Assembly (NCBI GenBank): GCA_039583875.1
Contig: CM077163.1
Coordinates: 231,376,646 to 231,440,645 of the forward strand
Length of the DNA: 64,000 bases
Source of the DNA: Platanthera guangdongensis
Taxonomy: Eukaryota > Streptophyta > Magnoliopsida > Asparagales > Orchidaceae
Direction: 5' to 3'
This document shows, piece by piece, positions 23,670-34,858 of this stretch. Position numbers and translations under genes: made by a program. The notes beneath the pieces were generated by a model. The model saw only the letters and a list, made by a program, of their open reading frames with translations. It was not told where the DNA came from and did not search any database. Position 1 is the stretch's first letter; each line of letters starts with the position of its first letter.

Positions 23670-23687
23670 ATGGCGCCAAAGAGGAAC
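23670..23687 (+). CDS. Probable gag start exon inside the E2 LTR
   Basis: ATG plus five codons (MAPKRN) ends at AAC|GTAAGG, a good splice donor. The gag frame at 37687 begins directly after CCACTATAG, an acceptor, in the matching phase, and has no ATG of its own until 37861. The related older LTR keeps ATGGCTCATAAGCG (20036) with the same downstream ATAACGATC block. In the E2 3' LTR the donor is GC. The intron would be about 1.5 kb without Tat1 and would remove the primer-binding site. Splicing is inferred, not shown. Confidence 0.5.
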
Positions 23688-24343
23688 GTAAGGGTAATGA
23701 TCCTCATCTTGAGCTTGAATCGCTCCTTTTCTTAGCATAGGAAGCCCGCTCTCGCGAGTTTGCGGAGAGTTGGAGGCGTTCCTTCGGGTAGATATGTAAA
23801 GTCCCCGTTGTTTAGAGTCCGTATGCGAGAACGGACATAGGCATTTTGGTTGAAGCCTACCCGGACATGTTAGTCCGGATCGGTGATGTTGCATTGCATA
23901 AGGCCGGAGAAGACTCCGTGTTATTGGGTGTTTTCGGGTTTTCTACGCGGTAGATTGCAGCAGGGAGCCTTGGGGACTAACCCAAAGGTGCACCCGAAAA
24001 ACTGGGCGGATACGAGATCTTGCCAACGTGGTGGCCTGAGAGCCAGCTTGAACATAACGGGTTTATGTGATTTGTGTTAGAATGGGACTCGGTGAAAGTT
24101 TGACCCGCGCATATGGCTTAAATTGTCGTTGCGATGTGAGCACAGGTTAGATGGAGTCGTACCCGCTCTATGTCGTTCGGGTTAGAGAGACCTAAAGTTA
24201 CATGGCACTCGCCGTTGGCATAGATGTGAGTCTTCGGCGGTCTATGGCTTAAATTGACGTGACCAATGCCAGGAAGATGAATTGCTCATAGGAATGGTCG
24301 TCTAAGTGGCGGTGGTGAGTCCGGAATGTTGGTGGCTTAAGTT

Positions 24344-24348
24344 GACGC
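24344..24348. repeat. Target duplication GACGC, left copy (Tat1)
   Basis: GACGC occurs immediately left of TGTACAACC and again at 36822-36826 right of the last LTR base. The intact E2 3' LTR has a single GACGC at the equivalent place. Confidence 0.95.
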
Positions 24349-25143
24349 TGTACAACCCCGTGTCCGGCGAGCGGATTCCACCAGAGAGGTTGAGCGGAGC
24401 GGCAGAAGGGCTGGCTCGCTCCCGCCCATTTCAGGCGAGCGAGCTGGTAGGCGAGCGAGCGGGTCGCGCAAGGAATCCTCGGCCAAAGCAGTCAAGCCCG
24501 GTGACCTGCGACTGGCGAGTCGATCAATGTCGCGACGATCGCCGGCCAACCCGCACGCGACCTGGCTGCCGGTCCGCCTGGCGGAATACGGACAGCTCGC
24601 CCATATCATCTCGCGCTCGCCCAGGGAGGATGGGCGAGCCGCGAGGCCAGGCCGCGCCCGCCTCCTGCGGGGAAACTGGAGGCGAGCTGACCCCCAGGGG
24701 TGCGAATAGCTACTCAGATTCTCGGGTTCCCCTGTTGGCAGACCCGGTTGGACTGCGCATAGCTATTCAGAACAGCGGAGTTTGGCTGTTGGCAGGCCCA
24801 ACCAGGGGCTTTTCGGTATTTCCAGGTCAGTTCTTTTGGTTATTGGCAGTTCAGATTCTGAAAATCTATAAATAAGACCCAAGGGGTACCTCAGAGGGCA
24901 CGCTTCCAGTGTTTCCTGACTCTCATTTTCAAGTGTCCTCTGAGGGTACCTTAGCTCGGCTCTTGGCGAAGGAGGAGAAGCGCTCAGAGATCTTCCGGGT
25001 TTGTGGTGGGACCTCCCTGTCGAGCCCTTGGGTCTGTTCTTTCTTGCCTCTTCCGTTATTTTTCTTGCAGGAGTGAAGTAGGCGCGAGACCACCCCTTCC
25101 CCAAGGGTAGAACTCCACAAGAGGCCGGACTCCGGTTTCAACA
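24349..25143 (+). repeat. Tat1 5' LTR
   Basis: 795 bp, TGTACAACC to TTTCAACA. A TATA box (CTATAAATAAG, 24866-24876) lies about 480 bases after U3 start. The bases after the LTR (TCTTGGTGCTGTGAGCG) should be the primer site; tRNA not assigned. Confidence 0.9.
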
Positions 25144-25198
25144 TCTTGGTGCTGTGAGCGTGGAACGTGGTCAGTGCAGAAAAGCTTCGGCGTGCTCA

Positions 25199-26347
25199 AT
25201 GACGGGAGGTCAAGGATCCGACAGGCAGAACTCGCCGCCCCCTCCGCCTCTCGCAACAGTGGGAATGTTTGAAGACTTCAGGAACGAGGTGCTGGACCTC
25301 GTTAAGATCGCACTCGGCGTGCGGGCCGAGTGCTCAACTCCGGCAGCCCAGATCGCGACCGCCCCCTCTTTGGGCGAAGACGCTCCTGGCAGGCGAGCCG
25401 GGAAGGAAGTGGCTGAGGAAGGCCGAGGGAGCGAGCTCTCGGGGCGCGAGCTCTTCCCCGGCTCGGCAGGCCGAGGTCGATTCGGCGAGCTGGGCTCGCG
25501 GGACTCGCCGGCTCGCCCGGTGGTTGGAAGCAGTCCATTCAGCGAGCTGGTCTCCTCAGCACCAGTGCCAGAAGGGTTCAGGGAGCCCGAGATGACCTAC
25601 TACACCGGGAAGGGAGACCCGGTTCAGCACGTCCAGTGGTTCGAGGACGTAGTCTCCATCCGTCAGATGTCGGACGGATTCAAGTGCCGTCTCTTCGCCA
25701 TCACCCTCCGAGAGAAGGCAAGGGAGTGGTTCCACCAGCTGCCGGCTAGTTCCATTTATTGCTTCGAAGACTTGCGCCGGGGTTTCATGTTGAGGTTCAC
25801 TACCTCAAAGAAGAGGAAGAAGGAGTCTGAGTCCCTGTTCCACATAAAGCAGGGGGTGAACGAGACGTTGGGGAGCTACGTCGATCGGTTCCAGGAGGAG
25901 GTTACCCAAGTCCAGGAGATGCCGGGCCACAGTCTAATGATGGCCTTCACACTGGGCCTGCAGCAGGGTTTCTTCCGCATGGAGCTGAAGAGAATTCCCC
26001 CCCTCTCCTACGAGGAGCTGATGGAGAGGGCGGCGAGAGAGGTCGATGGGGAGGCGTCGAACCCAGAATTTGTAAGGAAGTTGGCCAGGTGGGCGACCGA
26101 GGAGGAAAAGGAGTCGAAGGGAGGAAGAGGACAGGAAGAGAGGAGGGGGGAGCCCAGGCAGAGGGAGCAGAGGGAGCAAAGGCAGCTCCAGGGACAGCAG
26201 CCGGGGTGGGGGCGTCAGGAGCCCGACCGTAGGCTGGGCTGGAGACCAGAGTGGCAGGGGCAGGGGCCACAGAGGGGGTACTACGGGAGAGGTCACTATC
26301 AGGGGAGGCAGGACCAGTTCCACCCTCCAGGCTGGAGGCAAGGTTAG
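25199..26347 (+). CDS. Tat1 gag polyprotein
   Basis: First ATG after the LTR; 382 residues. An acidic, Pro/Ser-rich N-terminal third is followed by the retrotransposon gag core (about residues 125-270 of the ATG-started protein; MTYYTGKGDPVQHVQWFEDV, EKAREWFHQLPASSI, then LGSYVDRFQEEV) and a Gln/Arg/Gly-rich basic tail. It forms the particle shell in this class of element. TAG at 26345-26347 ends it, but the same frame stays open beyond for more than 550 codons into the CxxH..GH..C knuckle and protease. So gag and pol are separated by a single in-frame stop: either a readthrough arrangement or a nonsense mutation. Confidence 0.8.
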   Translation: MTGGQGSDRQNSPPPPPLATVGMFEDFRNEVLDLVKIALGVRAECSTPAAQIATAPSLGEDAPGRRAGKEVAEEGRGSELSGRELFPGSAGRGRFGELGSRDSPARPVVGSSPFSELVSSAPVPEGFREPEMTYYTGKGDPVQHVQWFEDVVSIRQMSDGFKCRLFAITLREKAREWFHQLPASSIYCFEDLRRGFMLRFTTSKKRKKESESLFHIKQGVNETLGSYVDRFQEEVTQVQEMPGHSLMMAFTLGLQQGFFRMELKRIPPLSYEELMERAAREVDGEASNPEFVRKLARWATEEEKESKGGRGQEERRGEPRQREQREQRQLQGQQPGWGRQEPDRRLGWRPEWQGQGPQRGYYGRGHYQGRQDQFHPPGWRQG

Positions 26348-29300
26348 AGGCCGCGGCTCCCCGATCAGGAGGAGGCCATGGCCATAGCCCTGGGAGCGAG
26401 GAGAGGGGTCATGAGAAGGAGGAGAAGAGAGTTCAGGGTGGAGCTGCCCTACTGCGACTTCCATCAGGAAGAGGGGCACGCAACAGCCACATGCCCGGAG
26501 TTTTTGGAGATGAGAGGGAACAGGGGTCGGCAGCAGCAGCAGGAGGAGGTGCGGCAGGAAGTGAGGATCGAGGAGGTCCTGCCTCGGGCGGAGGAGGATC
26601 GCTGTGAAGACCGGGTGGATGTGGGGACCCGAGGAGGGATCGGAGTGATCCACGGGGGAGTGGGAGTCGAGGCTTCCCGCAAGGCAAGTCTCCACACCAT
26701 GTATCGGCGGAGCGTCGCCTCTACATCCCAAACCCCGCCCCCGGAGGAGAGGATCACCTTCTCCAGAAGTGATATGCCGGACCACGAGGATCCGTTCTGT
26801 GATGCGCTGGTCATCAAGGCCGCCATCGAGAACTTCACTGTCTCTCGGATCCTCGTGGACAATGGGAGCTCCGTGAACGTCGTCTTCAAAAAGGCGTTTG
26901 ACGCGATGCAGGTGGAGGCTAAGAGGGTACTAGCCTCGGACGGGCCCTTGTTCAGGTTCTCAGGAGAAAGGAAGGAGGTAGAGGGAGGAGTCGGCCTCCA
27001 TGTCACCCTGGGGGGGGGGCAGTCCCGAAACTGCAAGTTCGTCATCGTGGACGCCCCCAGCAGCTACAGCGCAATCTTCGGGAGGCCCCTGATCAGCGCC
27101 TTCCGCTGCGTCCCCTCGTCCTTCCATCAGTGCCTGAAGTTCAACGCTGAGGGGGTGCAGGTCAGAGTTAGGGGAGACCCGAAGGTGGCGCGGGAATGCT
27201 ACGTCACCGCGGTAAACACCATCTCTTGGCAGGAAGGAGCCGAGGAGATGGGGCGGAGGATGGAGGAGGACGAGCAGGAAGCCGGAGAGGTGGAGCCGGG
27301 GGCGAAGGACTGCGCAGAGAAGGCAGAAGGAGGAGATATGGAGGAAGTGGCCGAAGTGAGGGCCGTAGGAGGGGAGATGGAGGTAGAGGTCCCCGTTCCG
27401 GAGGAAGGGGACGCCGAAGGATGGGGGGAGCAGTCCAGGCTGGAGGCCGCAGAGGAGGTGGTGGAGCTGGAAGTGCTCACCCGCGGAGGCAGGATGGAGA
27501 GGATCCGCGTCAGCGGGGGGCTGACCCCGGAGGACCAGGGCAGGATGCTGGAGTGCATCCAGAAGAACGTGGACATCTTCGCCTGGAGCGCCGCGGAGAT
27601 GCCGGGGGTTGACGCGGATGTGGCTTGCCACCGCCTCAACCTGGACCCGGGAACACGCCCCGTCCAGCAGAAGAAGAGGTCCACGGCGGACAGGCTGGCG
27701 GAACCCATCAGGGAGGAGGTGGCCAAGCTTCTCAAAGCCGGCTTCGTATCCGAAATTCAGTACCCCGGCTGGGTCTCAAACGTTGTGATGGTTAAAAAAG
27801 GGGACGGCCGCTGGCGGTTGTGTATCGATTTCTCTCTTCTTAATAAAGCTTGTCCTAAGGACTGTTACCCTTTGCCTCGGATCGACGCGCTGGTTGATTC
27901 CGCCGTCGGCTTTTCTGTAATGAGTTTTTTAGATGCCTTTTCAGGTTACCACCAGATCAGGATGCACCCCCCGGACATCAAGGATGTCTCGTTCATCACC
28001 GGGGACGGCTGCTATTGCTACAAGATGATGCCGTTCGGGCTGAAGAACGCTGGTGCCACTACCAAAAAATGATGGATAGGGTCTTCAAGGAACAGAGGGG
28101 GAGGAACTTGGAGGTGTACGTGGACGACCTCATGATCAAGAGCCGGGACGTGGACTCCCACCTCCGGGACCTGGAGGAGACGTTCGCCACCCTGCGTAGA
28201 TACAAAATGCGGTTGAATCCTCTTAAGTGCGTTTTTGGGGCTAGCCGAGGGAAGTTCTTGGGGCACCTCCTCACCCCCGCGGGAGTCGAGCCGAACCCGG
28301 ACAAGGTCAAGGCTATCCTGGAGTTGGGGTCCCCGCGGAATGCGAAGGAGGTCCAGCGGCTGACAGGGAAGCTAGCAGGACTGAGCCGTTTCCTTTCTCG
28401 GGCAGGGGAGAAGTGTTCCCCCTTCTTCAAAACGATGAGGGGAGGCCAGAGGTTCGAATGGAGCAAGGAATGTGAAGAGGCCTTCCAGGCCCTCAAGGTG
28501 TAGTTGACAAAAGCTCCGCTGCTCCAAGGACCAAAGGAGGGCGAGGATTTGTTCTTATATCTCGGGGTTGGGGCAGAGGCCTTGAGCTCCGTCTTAGTAC
28601 GTGAAGAGGGGAAGAGGCAGCTCCCCATTTATTATGTCAGTCGGGTCCTGAGAAAGGCCGAGCTCCGGTATCTGATCCTGGAGAAGCTTGCATTCGCATT
28701 AATCATCTCGGCTCGAAGGCTACGACCTTACTTCCAGGCACACTCAATCCGAGTGGTGACCGACCATCCTCTCCGCAACGTCTTCGAGGGGGTGGAGCAT
28801 TCAGGCCGGCTGGCCAAGTGGTCGGTAGAGCTAAGCGAGTTCGATGTCTCTTTCGTTCCGCGGCTCTCGATCAAAGCTCAGGCGATGGCCGACTTCCTGG
28901 CCGACTACGTGGTGGAAGTAGCGGAGGAGGAGCTCACCCGCCCGACTCCTTGGAAGGTGAAGGTGGATGGAGCCTCAGGAAGGCATTCACTCGGGATAGG
29001 AGTGGTTCTAGAGAGCCCCCAAGGGACTCAGATTGAGCAGACGGTGGTGGTGCATTTCCCCATTACCAACAACCAGGCCGAGTACGAAGCAGTGATAGCG
29101 GGACTGCGCCTGGCCAGGGAGTTGGGGGTGTTGGATGTGGAGGTCCTGACCGACTTCATGGTGGTGGCTTCCCAGATCAACGGGGAGTTCGAAGCAAGGG
29201 AGCCCTCTTTGAAGTTATACTTGGCCAAAGTAAAGGGGGTCATAGGGACCTTCCAGACCTTCTTCATCCGGCACGTGCCGAGGGGGGAGAATGAGCAGGC

Positions 29301-30657
29301 CAACCGACTGGCGAAGCACGGCCCCCGGGCAGGAGGCACCATCACCGACCTGTTTCGCCCCTCCATCGAAGAAGGAGAGCTCATGGAGATCGATCATCAG
29401 TCCTCGTGGATGGACCCAGTAGTAGTTTTCCTCTCCACGGGAGAGTATCCGGAGGGAGTAGACAGGAAGAAGCTGAGGCACAAGTCCGCCTACTACCTCC
29501 TTAAAGACGGGCAGCTATACAGAAAGACCCTCTCTGGGATGCTGGCCCGCTGCGTGTCCGAGGGCGAGGCGCAGAGGATCTTGGAAGAAATCCACTCCGG
29601 GGAGTGCGGGAGTCATTCCGGGAGTCGGACCTTGGAGGGGAGGATAGTCAGGCAGGGGAATTTTTGGCCCACCCTGGGCCGGGACGCCGCGGAGTTCGCA
29701 AGAAGATGTCATAAGTGCCAGCTGTTTGCCCCCCTCCAGCTACAGCCGGCCCAACAGCTCAAGAGTATCACGGCCCCCTGGCCCTTTGCAATCTGGGGAA
29801 TGGATCTGGTCGGACCGTTCCCCCAGGCCAGCGGCCAGAGAAGATTCCTCCTAGTGATGATCGACTACTTCTCAAAGTGGATGGAGGTGAAGGCGTTGGC
29901 CAAGGTGACCTCCCAGGTAATCAGGAACTTCATTTGGGGGGAGATCATCTGTCGCCATGGGCTGCCCCAGGCCATCGTCACAGACAACGGACCTCAGTTC
30001 GCCAGCGCCGAGTTCACCAGTTTCTGCGAGCAGCTCGGGATCGACCTCAGATTCGCCTCGGTCCACCACCCCAGGAGCAACGGGCAGGTGGAGGCGGCGA
30101 ACAAAATCATCGTCAATCTCCTCAAGAAGAAGGTGGAAAACTTGAAGGGGAGCTGGGTGGAGCAGCTCCCCGCTGTTCTTTGGGCCCTTAGAACCACCCC
30201 TAACACGGCCACAGGAGAGACCCCCTTCAAGCTCTCCCATGGATGCGAGGCGGTGCTCCCCATAGAATTTGAAGTTCAAACGCCGCGAGTCGGGACGGCC
30301 AAAGGGGGCCGAGATGGATGGCGAGCCGAGAACGAGGAGCAGCTGAGACTCTCCCTTGACATGGTGGAAGAGTTGAGGGACCTCTCGACCATCCGACAGG
30401 AGGAGGTCAAAAGGAGGATGACAAAATACTTCGACAAGCATGTCAGGGTCAAGCAATTTGCAGAAGGGGACCTGGTGCTGAAGAAGGTGGATGCGGCAGG
30501 AAGGTCGGCATCCGTGGGGAAGCTCAACCCCAGCTGGGAGGGGCCATTCATTGTGAAGGAAACTTTGAAATCAGGGGGCTATCGGCTCCAAAATATAGAG
30601 GGTGAGACCCTGAGTCTCACCTGGAGCGGAGACGACATGAAGAGGTTTTTTCCCTAA
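26348..30657 (+). pseudogene. Tat1 pol: protease, RT, RNase H, archaeal-type RNase H, integrase
   Basis: 26348-28072 holds the knuckle YCDFHQEEGHATATC, protease (VDNGSSVNVVF) and RT to MMPFGLKNAGAT. A one-base deletion near 28062 shifts frame. 28070-28503 carries the catalytic YVDD and RT thumb. TAG at 28501 interrupts, then 28504-30657 (717 codons) is open: RNase H (residues 1-140), archaeal-type RNase H (about 150-280; WKVKVDGASG, NNQAEYEAVIAGL), and integrase with HHCC zinc site (about 365-410) and D-D-E at about 432, 492 and 529 (MDLVGPF, VTDNGPQF, VEAANK, spacing 35 residues). Second RNase H places it in the Tat lineage. Two lesions make this copy unable to make whole pol. Confidence 0.85.
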
Positions 30658-30760
30658 GCACCTGTAAACAACGCGATTTGTTATAATGAAGTCTTTCTTT
30701 TCTTCCCCCCCAAGATTGTCGTGTCTAGCTTGCTCAGAAAATCGGAATGTAATTGGATCC

Positions 30761-31775
30761 CGAGAAGATCCCGCTGCCAGGCTCCCACCTAGCTGGCAGG
30801 GCCGGAAGTCACTCGATGGAATGTGTTTGGACCTCGAGAAGATCCCGCTGCCAGGCTCCCACCTAGCTGGCAGGGCCGGAAGTCACTCGATGGAATATGT
30901 TTGGACCCCGAGAAGATCCCGCTGTCAGGCTCCCACCTAGCTGGCAGGGCCGGAAGTCACTCGGTGTCATCCCTAGCCTCGAGAAGATCCCGCTGCCAGG
31001 CTCCCACCTAGCTGGCAGGGCCGGAAGTCACTCGATGGAATGAATTTGGACCCCGAGAAGATCCCGCTGCCAGGCTCCCACCTAGCTGGCAGGGCCGGAA
31101 GTCACTCGGTGTCATCCCTAGCCTCGAGAAGATCCCGCTGCCAGGCTCCCACCTAGCTGGCAGGGCCGGATGTCACTCGATGGAATGAATTTGGACCCCG
31201 AGAAGATCCCGCTGCCAGGCTCCCACCTAGCTGGCAGGGCCGGAAGTCACTCGGTGTCATCCCTAGCCTCGAGAAGATCCCGCTGCCAGGCTCCCACCTA
31301 GCTGGCAGGGCCGGAAGTCACTCGATGGAATGAATTTGGACCCCGAGAAGATCCCGCTGCCAGGCTCCCACCTAGCTGGCAGGGCCGGAAGTCACTCGGT
31401 GTCATCCCTAGCCTCGAGAAGATCCCGCTGCCAGGCTCCCACCTAGCTGGCAGGGCCGGAAGTCACTCGATGGAATGAATTTGGACCCCGAAAAGATCCC
31501 GCTGCCAGGCTCCCACCTAGCTGGCAGGGCCGGAAGTCACTCGGTGTCATCCCTAGCCTCGAGAAGATCCCGCTGCCAGGCTCCCACCTAGCTGGCAGGG
31601 CCGGATGTCACTCGATGGAATGAATTTGGACCCCGAGAAGATCCCGCTGCCAGGCTCCCACCTAGCTGGCAGGGCCGGAAGTCACTCGGTGTCATCCCTA
31701 GCCTCGAGAAGATCCCGCTGCCAGGCTCCCACCTAGCTGGCAGGGCCGGATGTCACCCGATGGAATGACTCAGAA
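30761..31775 (+). repeat. Tat1 3' tandem array (74/71-bp dimer units)
   Basis: About 14 copies begin about 100 bases after the pol stop. Units of 74 and 71 bp alternate (GATGGAATGAATTTGGACC tail versus GGTGTCATCCCTAGCCTC tail), giving a higher-order repeat of 145 bp. Every unit contains CTGCCAG, 12 bases, CTGGCAG: a 7-bp-stem hairpin. Copies are very uniform. The last unit (31760 on) decays. Confidence 0.95.
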
Positions 31776-31989
31776 AGCAATGACCTGCGACCTAGAGCAA
31801 ATCGCGTTGTCAGACTCCCACCTAGCCGAAAAGGCCGGGAACTACTCCAAAAGCGTGTGCAGCAGGACGAAATCACAAGAGTTAGTCAAAAAAGAGGAAA
31901 GGGTCTAGCATAGCCCCACCCTCAAGCCCCGGGAAAGGTGGACGAGTAAACGCAAAGTCCTGGGCGAGTCCGCGGATAATTAAGCATGC

Positions 31990-32130
31990 GGCCGAGGGGC
32001 GAGCCAGCTCGCCTTGCTCGGCGGACGAGTCAGCTCGCCTAGCTCGACGGACGAGCCAGCTCGCCTTGCTCGGCGGACGAGTCAGCTCGCCTAGCTCGAC
32101 GGACGAGCCAGCTCGCCTCGCTCGGAGGGC
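31990..32130. repeat. 52-bp repeat of CGAGCCAGCTCG palindromes
   Basis: About five half-units of 26 bases alternate GACGAGCCAGCTCGCC and GACGAGTCAGCTCGCC with TTGCTCGGCG or TAGCTCGACG between them. Lies between the tandem array and the end of the minus-strand gene. Confidence 0.8.
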
Positions 32131-32369
32131 AAGCGGCCACCTCGCCCGAGCCGGGCCGCGGGGGCAGGTCGCGCCATTCGGCAATAACAGCGTTGGAAGA
32201 AATAAAAAAGGGGGGGGAGAGAGCACTTATAAAAAGAGCAACAGCTAAAAAATACGAAGTATAAGCACAACCCGCGTATACATCTCAAAACAGACATATA
32301 CATAATGATGTTCATCTGAAAAGTAAATTACAAAGGGCAAGGAAGACGCGGGATCTGGGTCGAGAAATC

Positions 32370-34282
32370 CTAAATGGGCTGGAAGTTTTTGTCGCCAGGC
32401 TCCGGCACGGGAAGAAACAGCGCCGGTACCACGTCCTTCGCCGAGAGTCCTGCTGCCTCGCTCGTAAGCAGGTCCGCGTGCCGCAGCGTTTGCATCGTGT
32501 ATCTCGCTGCGCTGGCCGCGTTCTTTTGCATTAGCACTTCCAGGTCGTAGTCGGAGAGATGCTCGTGCGGGCAGACCCTGCTGTCTGGAGGAGGGACAGC
32601 GGCGGCGGCCTCCAGCTTGCGTACCCGCGCCTCCAGCGCCGCCTTTTCTTGGCCAAGGGTGGCGATCTCGGCACCCATCCGGCTCGCCGTCGCCGCGTCC
32701 TGGGGAAAAAGAAAAGGAATAATCGTGAGCTGTGTCCACGAAAAGGAGGGAGTGCGACTCGGGTTGAGCACGTACCACCCCGCCCAGGTACCGCGCGAGG
32801 GTCTCCTCGGCCGCGTCGGCTCACCTCCTGTGAGTGTCCGCGTCCGCCTGAGCGAGCTTCCGGGCCTCTTCTTTCTCATCCGCCATCTTTTGGATGGACG
32901 CGGCGTTCCGCTCCACCTGGGTGCAGCGCCTCCCCACCATGTGAGCCAGCTCCAGACCGCGCAGCTGGGCCCGTGCGCTCTCATGAATCCGCACTCGCGT
33001 CGCCTCCTTGTCATAAATGGCGGCGTCTTCGCGCGAGTATAGACCAAAGGAGAGGTTGTGCGCCTCCCCGCCGATGGTATCCTGCTCCATCCAGCTCGGC
33101 AGCAGGGTCGAGATCGTCGCGCGGTTCGACTCCTTGTCCCACGCCAGGAGCGGGACGCCAAGCTCGTCCAAGAACCTCTCGCCGTAGCCGAAGTTACGAT
33201 GCCCTCTCGGCACCGGCTCCGCAGCGGCTTCAGACCCACCCTGCGGCGCGGAGGTGCCCGCCGCCCCGACCGGGGAGTCGCTGGTTGAAGCAACCCGCGG
33301 GGGCGAGGGACCCTCAGCCGGTAGGACCGCAGGGGCCTTGCCCTTCCTCTGGCTCGCGGCGGGTTGATGATCCGCGGTCTTCGCCACCTTCTGCGGAGGG
33401 ACTGGCTGTCCGCCACCCGGCCGCTTCTTGGCCGGGACCGATGGGATGTCACGCTGGGCGGCATCCGCAGCCTGCGCGCGGGCGAGAACCCCGGGGGGAA
33501 TGCGAGCGCTCTCGTAAGGAGGGTGAAGAGGGATGTCGCGCTCGCCTGACAGAAGGAAGGGGTGAGATAAAGGAAGAAAGGGAATAAGGTATAACAGCGG
33601 CGAGTGACAAACCTCCCCCCGGCGGGACAGCAGCGAGGTCGTCAAGGTGGCGGCGCAGGAACGCGACCTCAAAGTTCTTCCCAGCGAAGAACGCACACAG
33701 ATCAGCTTCGTGGCCGCCTAGGCTGGGTGGTCGGTAGCTCGCCTCGCTGAGCTGCACCGGCGAGAAGGGAACGTTGCCGAAGTCCCCCTTGACGAACAGG
33801 AACTTCTTCAGCCAGTTATGGCTCTTGTTAACTGTCTCCCGCACCTTGAGGTGGGCGCTGGAGAAATAAGCCGTCCCGTCTCGATTCGCCCTGAAGGAGA
33901 ACAGCTTCCGGAACACTGCGAGGCTGAACTCCACCCGCTCCTCTCGCAGGAAACAGGCGAACCCCATCATGACGGCGATGGAGTTCGGGGTCATCTGGCC
34001 CAGGACGACCCCGAAGTATTTTAGCACCTGACGCACCTCGGGCCACAGGGGGAGTCGCGGGCCTACCTCAAAGTGAGCGAGAGGGATGGCGAGCTCATCC
34101 CTAGACAGGTCGTTGATTTTCTCCCCCTCTTCGGGTCGCCTCGCAGAAAACCCGGCTGGGATATGGTCGCCTAGAGCTTCCAAGTATTCGCGCTCTGTGA
34201 TAACGGCGCGAGGGAAATCATGCTCGGAGAAGGTCCAAGCGCACTTGCTTCGGCCGTCCACGTCGCCGCCGCCTCCGCCCAT
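32370..34282 (-). pseudogene. Tat1 antisense gene B: spliced, Transposase_28-like protein
   Basis: Minus strand, three exons: 34282-33613, 33545-32776, 32699-32370. Donors GTTTGT and GTACGT and acceptors CTGTCAG and CCCCAG fit in phase, and the total is 590 codons with the stop. Residues about 75-170 (EVRQVLKYFGVVLGQMTPNS, MMGFACFLREERVEFSLAVF, then NWLKKFLFVKG) match my memory of the Pfam family called putative gypsy type transposon (Transposase_28). The second half is Pro/Ala-rich and then coiled-coil-like. TGA at 32821-32823 interrupts exon 2 in frame, so this copy is probably broken. A TATA box lies 120 bases upstream. Function in the element is unknown; antisense ORFs at this place are known from Grande and relatives. 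Confidence 0.7.
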
Positions 34283-34401
34283 CCCCGTCGAGTCACGGCC
34301 GAACGCGCGAGAAAAAGCCAGAAGGCGAACACAGACGATACTCCGCGGGAACAGGAAGCAGGAGGGTTTGGAATCGGTGGAGAAATAAGGGCCGGCAAGG
34401 C

Positions 34402-34411
34402 CTATTTATAG
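34402..34411 (-). promoter_or_regulatory. TATA box of antisense gene B
   Basis: Minus strand reads CCTATAAATAGG, about 120 bases before the ATG at 34282. Standard plant TATA form. Suggests transcription independent of the LTR. Confidence 0.6.
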
Positions 34412-34858
34412 GAAAAGAGAGAGGGCGGGAAACTTCCCGCCGAAAGATGGGGTGCGGATAGCAAAAATTAATCCGACGGTTCGACTTCCCGCGCGCGAGC
34501 GCACCTCAAAGGTCGAGCCGGCACGGTTCTCGCCCGGCTGCAACCGCGGGAAACCAGCGCGGGCGAACCGACCCCAACCCGCACCCGCACGCCGTTCCGC
34601 GCGAGACGGGAGATTCCCGTCTGGCGAGCTCCTCGGCTCGCCCTCGCCCCGATCAGCGCAAAAGGAAGAATGGACCTTTCCCTTAACCCGCCCACAGAAG
34701 GCAAAAGAAAAGCAGCACGATAATTTCAATACATCTCAACAACAGAATAGTTAGGCCCATAGGCGGGCTAAAAGAGTCGCGAGCAATTATAAGTACAAGA
34801 TAACTGCGAAATGACGATAACCCCGCTGTATCCTGCGAGCGAGGGGCAAACAACTGGG

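Noticed and set aside
25934..26785. 283-codon minus-strand ORF
   Set aside because: It is the antisense shadow of Tat1 gag-pol in GC-rich sequence; it has Leu/Pro/Ser bias and no splice or promoter logic.
30761..31775. CRISPR-like regular repeats
   Set aside because: Units are contiguous tandem copies without unique spacers, inside a plant retrotransposon.
32559..33587. 342-codon plus-strand ORF opposite antisense gene B
   Set aside because: Shadow of gene B; the minus strand has the domain match, introns and promoter.
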